Source of the DNA: Rhodospirillum centenum SW
Lineage (GTDB): Bacteria > Pseudomonadota > Alphaproteobacteria > Azospirillales > Azospirillaceae
Reading direction: 5' to 3'
Length of the DNA stretch: 64,000 nt
NCBI RefSeq assembly: GCF_000016185.1
Contig: NC_011420.2
Span: 3,573,001 to 3,637,000, forward strand
In this document: positions 26,778 through 34,000 of the stretch, in pieces
How the letters are laid out: each line of letters starts with the position of its first letter
Numbering within the stretch: position 1 is the stretch's first letter
Translations under genes and position numbers: made by a program
Notes under the pieces: generated by a model
Database searches by the model: none
The model's input: the letters and a program-made list of their open reading frames with translations, nothing else
Told to the model about the DNA's origin: nothing

Positions 26778-27666
26778 TGGGGCGAGAGCAAGCCTGTTCA
26801 TTCATGCCTTGACCGGCCTGCACCCGGGTTCGGGCACCGCTCTGGGGGTGGTCGATCTGCCGGTCCAGCGCGAGCGGCACACCAATTGGCCGTTGATCCC
26901 CGCCTCTTCAATCAAGGGCGTGCTGCGGGCCGCGATGAAGCGCAAGCACAATGACGATGGACAGCTCTGGGCCGTGTTCGGCCCCGATACGGACAACGCG
27001 GCCGAGCATGCCGGTGCGCTGGCGCTGACCGATGCCCGGATCCTGGCCTTTCCGGTGCGGTCGCTGAAAGGCGTGTTCGCCTGGATCACCTGCCCGACGG
27101 TGTTGGCCCGGTTCTGCCGCGACCGGGCCCTTGTGGGCGAGCAGCCGCTGCCGGCCGTACCGACCGTAACGACCGGCAAGGTCCGCTGTCCGAAGGTAGG
27201 CCCGGAGCAAGAAAGCCCGCTGCTGATCGACAACACCGCGCTGATCCTGGAGGAGTTCGACTTCGACTACGAGGGCGATCCCGGACTATGGCCGGAGGTG
27301 CTGGCCCAGACGGTGGATGCGGCGACCGGGGATCGGATGCGCACCCATCTGGCGATCCTGTCGGATGATGATTTCGGTCATTTCGTACAGCATGCGACCG
27401 AGGTGGTCGCCCGCATCGGACTGGACGCGAAGACCAAGACGGTCAAGAACGGCGCTCTTTTCTATGAGGAGGTGCTTCCGGCCGAGACCCTGTTCCATGC
27501 CTTGGTCATGGCGGAATCCAGCCGCAGGGCAGAGGTGCCGATGCCGGCCGCCGAGGTGCTGGCGTGGGTGCGCCAATCTGAGCTGGACGTGGTTCAGATC
27601 GGCGCCGATGAGACCATCGGCCGTGGCATCTGCCGCCTGACATGGGCGGACGGAGGTGCGCGATGA
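26770..27666 (+). CDS. cmr4: Cmr4, type III-B Cas7-family backbone and target-RNA nuclease
   Basis: 298 residues. Repeating backbone subunit that wraps the crRNA and cuts target RNA at six-nucleotide intervals. The conserved loop LHPGSGTALGVVDLPVQRER contains D29, the position of the catalytic aspartate known from archaeal Cmr4, so target slicing is expected. ASSIKGVLRAAMKRK is the RAMP alpha1 segment, and the C-terminal G-rich loop ADETIGRGICRLTW is intact. The stop codon overlaps the ATG of cmr5 (ATGA). Length is normal for Cmr4. Confidence 0.93.
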   Translation: MPDGARASLFIHALTGLHPGSGTALGVVDLPVQRERHTNWPLIPASSIKGVLRAAMKRKHNDDGQLWAVFGPDTDNAAEHAGALALTDARILAFPVRSLKGVFAWITCPTVLARFCRDRALVGEQPLPAVPTVTTGKVRCPKVGPEQESPLLIDNTALILEEFDFDYEGDPGLWPEVLAQTVDAATGDRMRTHLAILSDDDFGHFVQHATEVVARIGLDAKTKTVKNGALFYEEVLPAETLFHALVMAESSRRAEVPMPAAEVLAWVRQSELDVVQIGADETIGRGICRLTWADGGAR

Positions 27667-28331
27667 GCAGGAAATCGAAGGGGCGCGGTGACCATCATCA
27701 CCCCCGACAGGCGGTGCCGGCCGGACCGCCCCAGGCGGTCGCCGTGAGTCCCCCCCCGTATCACCCCACGATGGCTGCGCAGGCGTCGACGCCTGCGGGG
27801 GGCCCAGCGTCAGGGGGCCAGGGTTTTACAGGCGGATCGGCCGCGGCGGGCTCATCGCCCGCATCGCCGAAGTCCGTTACCGCCCGTGCCCAGGACGTGG
27901 CCCAGCAACGTGCCGCCCACGCCTGGGCTGTCATCAAGAAGATCGAGACATGCCCGGCAGAGGCGAAAAAAGACTTCGGCGGTCACGCCAAGAAACTGCC
28001 GATGCGCATCCGGGCCGCCGGGCTGGGCCAGGCCTTGGCCTTCGTGCGGGCCAAGGCCAAGGCCAAGGAGAAGGAGGGAAAACGAAAGGAGGGCCTTGTC
28101 CTGCTGCTGCAAACCGTCGGCGGGTGGGTCCTGCCCCGTCTCAAGTCTGATGCGGACATTACCGGCACTCCGGCCCTCGCATCCGACGACGCGCTGATCC
28201 GCGACATCCTGGGCGGCGACAGAATCTTTCTGCGCCGGGCCACGCTGGAGACGCTGGCCTATCTGGAATGGCTGAACCGTTTTGCCGAGGCGGAGGGGCT
28301 GGGCGATGGCGACGACACAGAATGGGATTGA
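27663..28331 (+). CDS. cmr5: Cmr5, type III-B small subunit with long N-terminal extension
   Basis: 222 residues from the ATG overlapping the cmr4 stop, with GGAGG upstream. The helical Cmr5 core occupies about 70-222: VTARAQDVAQQRAAHAWAVI, KKLPMRIRAAGLGQALAF and ATLETLAYLEWLNRFAEAE. It stabilises the Cmr4 filament along the target RNA. Normal Cmr5 is about 120-160 residues; the extra N-terminal 65-70 residues are a Lys/Arg/His start followed by a Pro/Ala/Gly-rich low-complexity stretch. This tail is probably disordered. The 3' end overlaps the next gene by 26 bases. Confidence 0.9.
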   Translation: MSRKSKGRGDHHHPRQAVPAGPPQAVAVSPPPYHPTMAAQASTPAGGPASGGQGFTGGSAAAGSSPASPKSVTARAQDVAQQRAAHAWAVIKKIETCPAEAKKDFGGHAKKLPMRIRAAGLGQALAFVRAKAKAKEKEGKRKEGLVLLLQTVGGWVLPRLKSDADITGTPALASDDALIRDILGGDRIFLRRATLETLAYLEWLNRFAEAEGLGDGDDTEWD

Positions 28332-30588
28332 CGCCGGGCCGTTCGTGCCGGCTGGAACGCGGGCACGTTTCGACCGCATACAGCCACCGGAGCGCCATCC
28401 CGGCCTGCAACTGGACAAGTTCAGCGTCGGCGGAGCGCAGAAGGATCTACAGGCCGAGGCTCTGAAAGAGGTCTGTGCGACGAAGGGCGACAAGGCGGCG
28501 CTGGACTGGGCGCTGAAGCGCCGCAACGCGATGCTCGACGCGCTGGGCGCCACCCGGTTCGAGGCGACGACCGAGGGACCGCTCACCCTGCATCTGTCAC
28601 GCGCCTCGGCGCTGGAGAATGCCGGCATCTGCCTGCACCCGCTTCATGGTTTCTGCTATCTGCCGGGCAGCGGCCTCAAGGGCATGGCGCGCGCCTGGGC
28701 GCTGACCGAAGCCGGCCTCACGGAGGATGATCCGACCTTCACGGCGATCTTCGGTCGTTCCCCTGACCCGAAGAAGAACGTTGCGGGCACTGCGGGCGCA
28801 GTCGTGTTCCATGACGCCTGGCCGCTGACCTGGCCCAGGCTGGTCCGCGATATCGTCACCAACCACCATAAGAAGTACTATCAGGACAGCGAGCCTCCCG
28901 GGGACTGGATGGAGCCGGTGCCGGTCCAGTTCCTGGCCGTGGAGCAGGGCTGGCGGTTCAGCTTCGCCCTGTCCGTCCGCTCCGGTGCCGATGCGGCCTT
29001 GGCTTCGGCCCTGGTCGCCACGGCGGCGGACTGGTTGCGCGCCGCGCTTACCGTGAAGGGGGCCGGGGCCAAGACCAACGCCGGCTATGGCACCTTCGTG
29101 CCGGTGGAGGGGCCACGCCCGGCGCCACCGGCGGAACGCTCGCTGACCGTCACGCTGGATCTCGTCAGCCCCGCCTTCTTCGCGGGTGCCACGCAGGACG
29201 GAAATGACTGCGATCTGCGCCCCGCCACCCTGCGCGGCCTGCTTCGCTGGTGGTGGCGCACCCTGCACGTGGCCCACGTCTCTCTTAAGGACCTGAAAAA
29301 CCTTGAAACTCTGGTCTGGGGCGATGTCAAGACCGGAGGCTCCGTCAGAGTAGCCTTGACACCGATTGAGAAGAAGGGGTGCTTTAAGTTCGATAAAGAT
29401 GACGCTGGATTCTACAATAAAAATAATCTCCAGAAGCCTTCTGGCAAAAAAACAACCCAAGGATTGTTCTATTCGTCCTATGGTATGGACGAAAAATCCA
29501 AAAATATACGCCGGCAGAGATGGTGCATGGAGGCAGGATCAAGATGGCAGCTTACCTTGACGGCTCGCTCCCCTCTGGTTCTTCGTCAGGCAGCCTCCGC
29601 ATTGTGGTTGCTTTGTAATTTTGGGGGCGCTGGCTCTAAAAGCAGAAAGGGCTTCGGATCATTTGCAGATGTACAGATTCGGGTCGGATCAGAATCTCTT
29701 ATAGATTCTTTGAACGACTGTAAATCTGCAGCGGCAGAGTTTCGTTCGATCTATCGCATTGTTTCAATGCCCTCGAAAGCCGAGACTGCTTCCATCGACG
29801 ATCTGATGGGACCATTGGAGATAGACCTGCCATGGCGGAATCCCTGGTTCGCATTGGACCAGGTCGGTTATGCGACCCAAGCCTTTGCTCAGAAATATAA
29901 ACACAACCCGGCAAAACAGGTGCTGGGTTTGCCTCGCAAAATTCATGGCCCTAAAGACGATGGCCCGATCACCAACAGAGATGGAATTCGACAGCAAGCG
30001 AACTGGGAACCGCCTGTCTGGCTTGGCCACGATCACCCGAGGCGGCCAAGGGAGGTGCTGCCAGAGCGGTTCCGCGATGCATCGCCTGTCCACTATCATC
30101 TTACTCGTAGCGCGAATGGCACGCTGGCACTGCGGGTCGTCGCGTTCCCGTCACGCAATCTAGGGGGCAAGGATGGCGGGCGCGCCCTGTTCGCCGACTT
30201 GTTCGAGCGCCTTCGGGAGGAGCTTGGCCGCAGGTGCTCTGATCCTGCCCTGTCCAGACTTGGTCAGTCAGCGCTCCGTTCGTCGAATCCTGCCCCTTTC
30301 CAGCAGAACAGCTTGCCCGCCCCAGGCACACGGGTCAGGGCAGTCCTGCTTGAGGAGAAGACGAAAAAGGGCGGGTGGAAAGCGCGCTACCCGCAAAACG
30401 GGACTGTTGGGCCGATTCAGAACACCCAGGATGTCCCGTCGAACTGTAAGGCAGGGGATGAGGTAGAACTTGTCATCCGCAGCAGGACCGATTTCGGATG
30501 GCCAACGCTGAGGGATGACGCACCGCCTAAATCGCCGATAACTTCACAGAATAGTGGGCCGAGCGGTGGAGCCGGTCGGCGACGATGA
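28306..30588 (+). CDS. Cmr6-Cmr1 fusion protein, type III-B
   Basis: 760 residues from the ATG at 28306 (GGAGGGG upstream). Residues about 1-265 are Cmr6: the glycine loop CYLPGSGLKGMARAWAL (118-134) and GAGAKTNAGYGTFVPVEG (252-269). After a short Pro-rich linker, about 279-650 are Cmr1: LDLVSPAFFAGA, the signature DLRPATLRGLLRWWWRTLH (303-321) and a glycine loop GAGSKSRKGFGSF (441-453). A third small domain at about 671-735 (TRVRAVLLEEKTKKGGWKAR ... GDEVELVIRSR) looks beta-rich and OB-like. Cmr6 and Cmr1 sit next to each other at the 3' end of the crRNA in known Cmr complexes, so the fusion order fits the structure. Bases 29290-30000 are notably AT-richer than the rest of the gene. Confidence 0.9.
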   Translation: MATTQNGIDAGPFVPAGTRARFDRIQPPERHPGLQLDKFSVGGAQKDLQAEALKEVCATKGDKAALDWALKRRNAMLDALGATRFEATTEGPLTLHLSRASALENAGICLHPLHGFCYLPGSGLKGMARAWALTEAGLTEDDPTFTAIFGRSPDPKKNVAGTAGAVVFHDAWPLTWPRLVRDIVTNHHKKYYQDSEPPGDWMEPVPVQFLAVEQGWRFSFALSVRSGADAALASALVATAADWLRAALTVKGAGAKTNAGYGTFVPVEGPRPAPPAERSLTVTLDLVSPAFFAGATQDGNDCDLRPATLRGLLRWWWRTLHVAHVSLKDLKNLETLVWGDVKTGGSVRVALTPIEKKGCFKFDKDDAGFYNKNNLQKPSGKKTTQGLFYSSYGMDEKSKNIRRQRWCMEAGSRWQLTLTARSPLVLRQAASALWLLCNFGGAGSKSRKGFGSFADVQIRVGSESLIDSLNDCKSAAAEFRSIYRIVSMPSKAETASIDDLMGPLEIDLPWRNPWFALDQVGYATQAFAQKYKHNPAKQVLGLPRKIHGPKDDGPITNRDGIRQQANWEPPVWLGHDHPRRPREVLPERFRDASPVHYHLTRSANGTLALRVVAFPSRNLGGKDGGRALFADLFERLREELGRRCSDPALSRLGQSALRSSNPAPFQQNSLPAPGTRVRAVLLEEKTKKGGWKARYPQNGTVGPIQNTQDVPSNCKAGDEVELVIRSRTDFGWPTLRDDAPPKSPITSQNSGPSGGAGRRR

Positions 30589-30695
30589 TGGCCATTCTTC
30601 TGGCCGATGGATAATGAAGTCAGAACATCTTGTATATCCTTTCCTGAAATGAACTCTATCACTTTTGCCTAATTATTAATGATGGAGATGTCGAC

Positions 30696-32300
30696 ATGGC
30701 TAAAAATATTGATCGTCTTATCAGCTTTGTTGGACTTGGTTCGAAAAACGAATCGGGGCAGAATGATTACAAACCTACTCGCTATTTTTGGGAGGGACGG
30801 GGCGAGGGGCCGATTCAAACAAAGCATGTCTCCCTGGCGTTGACGCGTATTTTGCAGCCGGCTGAAACCGTACTGCTGACCACGGCAAAGGCCAGGGAGA
30901 CGTGGCAGGAACGACTGCCCGCAGCCTTTCAAGAGGTCGGGCTGCCTGCGCCGAAGTTCGTGGACATCCCCGATGGCAAGGATCAGTCGGAACTGTGGCG
31001 GATCTTCGAGATCTGCCGCACGCACCTGGACCCGCCAGAGGCCATGTCGGGCGGAACGGTCATGGACATCACCCATGGCTTCCGATCCCAGCCCTTTCTG
31101 GCCGGTGCTGCGGCGGCCTTTACCCGCTTGACGCGAAACCTGGACGACAGCCGCTCGGTCACGCTGGTCTATGGCGCTTTCGAAGCCAGGGATGCAGAGG
31201 ATCGAACCCCCATCATTGATCTCACTTCCTTCCTCGACATCGTCGATTGGGCTCAGGCGATCATGCTGTTCCTGCGCACCGGCCGCGGCAAAGATCTGGT
31301 TGCGCTGACGAGTCGAGACGCTGGGGCGCTGTTCCGCCGTTGGGATGAAGGGGGGCGTCCAGGGACGAAGCCCGGGCTCACCGGTTTGAAGAGGCCGCTT
31401 GAGGATTTCGCCGCTGATCTTGCCACGCTGCGTACCGGAAGCCTTCTGTTGCCGACCGGGACGGCGCAGAAGCTGAAAGCCAAGATCGACGAACTCGATA
31501 CAGAGCTTAAGGGGCATCCCGCTCTGACAACCATCATCGATCGGCTGCGGACCATGGCGGCCGATCTGGTCCTGCCCGACGGTGTGGACACCCTGTCCGG
31601 TCCCGACGCCCAGAAGACCATGGCCGCCCTGGCCCGTCGCTATCTGGAGATGGACCGCTACATGGAGGCGGCGGCGATTGTCCGCGAGGGGATGGTGAGT
31701 CTCTATGCGCAACCTGAAGCCGGTCGGCCAGGGCAGAGCTTCTCCAAAAAAGCTCGAGACGAGGCGGAATGTCGTTGGCGCCGACTGGATTCAAACGCCA
31801 GGGGAGATGGACAGCTACGCAATGACCTGCTGCATGCCGGTTTCAATAGAGGTCCGGCTGGAGCGCCGCAGATTGCGAACGGTGTCAGGAAACTTGTGGA
31901 GAACCTTGCCACCGCTCAGATCCCTGAGGAAACTCAGTCGTCCCCTCTCTTCCTCAACCTTTCCAACCACCCCAGTGCCGAGTGGGAGGCCACCCAGCGG
32001 GAGGCCGCACGGAAGCTCGCGCCGGAAATCCGTGATCTGCCCTTCCCCGCAGTGCCGCCCGAAGCAGATGACGCTGCCATCAGTCAGATTGCCCGGGACC
32101 TTGCCAAGCAGGTGCCCCCCGGCACCACCCATGCGATGATCCAAGGCGAATTCACACTGGCCTTCGCGCTGGTGCGCGAGCTTTACAGAGATGGCGTTGT
32201 CTGTCTGGCGGCCACCACCGACCGGGAAATGGAGACGGAGCCGGACGGCAGCCGGCGCTATCGCTTCCGCTTCGTGCGCTTCCGCGCCTACCCCGTCTGA
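30696..32300 (+). CDS. CARF-HEPN effector (Csx1/TM1812-like, DxTHG) with fused C-terminal domain
   Basis: 534 residues. Residues about 1-190 form a CARF domain with the DxTHG motif DITHGFR at 124-130, the cyclic oligoadenylate pocket of the TM1812/Csx1 family. A HEPN domain follows at about 290-410 with its RNase motif RNDLLH (R375, H380; Rx4H). It should be a cOA-activated ribonuclease that acts after Cas10 detects target RNA. Residues 417-534 form an extra Rossmann-like unit: [58 protein letters not shown]. This is not part of ordinary Csx1. It recalls small standalone CRISPR ancillary proteins that bind or break cOA (Csx15/16/20 group), but that link is inference. cas1 follows after 10 bases. 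Confidence 0.85.
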   Translation: MAKNIDRLISFVGLGSKNESGQNDYKPTRYFWEGRGEGPIQTKHVSLALTRILQPAETVLLTTAKARETWQERLPAAFQEVGLPAPKFVDIPDGKDQSELWRIFEICRTHLDPPEAMSGGTVMDITHGFRSQPFLAGAAAAFTRLTRNLDDSRSVTLVYGAFEARDAEDRTPIIDLTSFLDIVDWAQAIMLFLRTGRGKDLVALTSRDAGALFRRWDEGGRPGTKPGLTGLKRPLEDFAADLATLRTGSLLLPTGTAQKLKAKIDELDTELKGHPALTTIIDRLRTMAADLVLPDGVDTLSGPDAQKTMAALARRYLEMDRYMEAAAIVREGMVSLYAQPEAGRPGQSFSKKARDEAECRWRRLDSNARGDGQLRNDLLHAGFNRGPAGAPQIANGVRKLVENLATAQIPEETQSSPLFLNLSNHPSAEWEATQREAARKLAPEIRDLPFPAVPPEADDAAISQIARDLAKQVPPGTTHAMIQGEFTLAFALVRELYRDGVVCLAATTDREMETEPDGSRRYRFRFVRFRAYPV

Positions 32301-32310
32301 ATCCCCGCCC

Positions 32311-33363
32311 GTGACCACCCTCTATGTCACCGTCCCCGGCGCCATCGTGCGCACCGAGTCCGGCTCCCTGTCCGTCTGGATCGAGGTGCAGGCCGACGAC
32401 GGCGGGCCGGATGACGGGCCGATCCGCCGCAAGCGCCTGACCAGCATCGAACCACACCGGCTGGAGACGCTGGTGCTGCTGGGCCAGACGGCGCTGACGC
32501 CGAACGCCATGCGGCTGTGCATGGCCCACCGGATCACCGTGGCTCTGCTGGACGGCGGCGGCAATCTGGCCGCCCGGGTGGTCCCGCCCGAGGCGCGCAC
32601 GGCCGATCTCCGCCTGCATCAGTACACGCTGCATCATACCCCGGAGGAGCGGCTGATCCGGGCGCGCGGCGTGGTGGCGGCCAAGCTGCACAACGCTGCC
32701 GAGGTGCTGCGCGCCGTCCGCAGCAACCAGTCCAACCCGGACATCGCACGGGCCATCGCGGAGGTGGAGCGGACCGCCGCCACGGTCGCCGATGCCGTCA
32801 CGCCGGAAACCCTTCTCGGCATCGAGGGCAACGGGGCGCGCCAGTACTTCGCCGGCCTGCGCGCCGCCTTCGTGGGGGACATCCGGTTCACCGGCCGGGC
32901 CCAGCGGCCCCCGCCCGACCCCGCCAATTCCATGCTGTCCTTCGGCTATGTGCTGCTGGGCAACCGCATCGCCGGGCTGCTGGAGGCACGCGGGATCGAT
33001 CCCTGTCTGGGGTTCTTTCATGCGTTGCGTCCCGGCCGGCCGTCGCTGGCTCTGGACCTGCTGGAGGAGCTGCGCCAGCCGGTCGTCGACCGGCTGGTGC
33101 TGCGCCTGTGCAATCTGCGCATGCTGAAGCCCGACATGTTCGAAGCCGATGCCGAACGGCCCGGGGGCGTGCGCCTGACGGTGGAAGGGCGCCGCACCTT
33201 TCTGGAGGAGTGGGAGGCCCAGCTCGCCCGGCCGCTGCGTGAACAGGGAACGCCGTCCGGGCAGCGGCTGGACGTGCATCGGCTGATCCAGCGCCAGGTT
33301 GACCGTCTGGTCGCCGATCTGCGCGGGGGCGAGCCGTACCGCCCCTTCCGCTTCGGCGGCTGA
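32311..33363 (+). CDS. cas1: Cas1 integrase
   Basis: 350 residues from the GTG at 32311; the open frame upstream lies inside the previous gene in another frame. Spacer-integration nuclease acting with Cas2. Catalytic residues are present: Glu in [16 protein letters not shown], His in [16 protein letters not shown] and the acidic residues of [16 protein letters not shown]. The N-terminal beta domain begins [12 protein letters not shown]. No reverse transcriptase fusion is present. Ribosome site is weak. Full length. Confidence 0.93.
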   Translation: MTTLYVTVPGAIVRTESGSLSVWIEVQADDGGPDDGPIRRKRLTSIEPHRLETLVLLGQTALTPNAMRLCMAHRITVALLDGGGNLAARVVPPEARTADLRLHQYTLHHTPEERLIRARGVVAAKLHNAAEVLRAVRSNQSNPDIARAIAEVERTAATVADAVTPETLLGIEGNGARQYFAGLRAAFVGDIRFTGRAQRPPPDPANSMLSFGYVLLGNRIAGLLEARGIDPCLGFFHALRPGRPSLALDLLEELRQPVVDRLVLRLCNLRMLKPDMFEADAERPGGVRLTVEGRRTFLEEWEAQLARPLREQGTPSGQRLDVHRLIQRQVDRLVADLRGGEPYRPFRFGG

Positions 33364-33393
33364 CCGGCTGCGCACGCGGAGCGGGGCCGCATC

Positions 33394-33774
33394 ATGGCGC
33401 TGTGGACCGACCCCGACGATGACGAGTTCTTCGAGGACCCGTTCGATGCCGATGTCGATACCCTTGCCACCCTGCTGACCGGGAAGCCGCCGATGAACCG
33501 CTACGTCGTCTCCTATGACATCATCGACAACAGGCGCCGCGTGAAGGTGTCCAACTGCCTGGACAGCTATGGCCAGCGGGTCCAGAAGAGCGTGTTCGAG
33601 GTGCTGATCTCCAAACAGCTCCATGCCCGCATGATCCGCGAACTGACCGCTCTGATCGACGCCGGACAGGATCGGATCAGCATCTATCCCCAGTGCGGCA
33701 GTTGTGATGCCCGCCGCGTCGATCTGGGGGTTGCGCCGGACAAGCCCGTACACCAGAATTGGATCATCGTCTGA
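33394..33774 (+). CDS. cas2: Cas2 with possible acidic N-terminal extension
   Basis: 126 residues if translated from 33394 (GGAG upstream); the Cas2 core starts at the ATG at 33493, MNRYVVSYDIIDNRRRVKVSN, with the ferredoxin-fold metal aspartate in SYDIID, followed by GQRVQKSVFEVLIS and RISIYPQCGSCDARRV. The extra 33 residues are strongly acidic (DPDDDEFFEDPFDADVD). Either start is possible. Cas2 forms the bridge between Cas1 dimers during spacer capture. The CRISPR leader and array follow 226 bases downstream. Confidence 0.9.
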   Translation: MALWTDPDDDEFFEDPFDADVDTLATLLTGKPPMNRYVVSYDIIDNRRRVKVSNCLDSYGQRVQKSVFEVLISKQLHARMIRELTALIDAGQDRISIYPQCGSCDARRVDLGVAPDKPVHQNWIIV

Positions 33775-34000
33775 TCCTCAAGGAAACGGACGGTCGGCAG
33801 GCAAGGGGAATCGTAACCGCTGTGGCATGCCAGGGCCGGGGGGGCTCACGATTCGGGCCAGGGTCTTGAAACTGTGAAGAAAAAAACCTTCTTCCCGCGC
33901 CGACGGCGGCTGAAGAGGTGGGCTGCGGGCCGGGCGCCGGGCCGGTTACGAGAAACCGCCGGCCATGCCTTTGCTCCACTTTGTCTTTTCAGGGCTGCTT
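33775..34000 (+). promoter_or_regulatory. CRISPR leader
   Basis: 226 bases between the cas2 stop and the first repeat, with an A-rich tract (GAAGAAAAAAACC, about 33875) and no gene. Perfect repeats start here and the degenerate repeat lies at the far end, so this is the leader and transcription runs left to right. The promoter was not pinned down. Confidence 0.7.

Noticed and set aside
23331-33862. The 12-mer ATTCGGGCCAGG occurs both upstream of cas10 (23331-23342) and in the CRISPR leader (33851-33862)
   Set aside because: A shared 12-mer in 64 kb is expected by chance many times; flanking bases do not agree, so it is not called a regulatory site.
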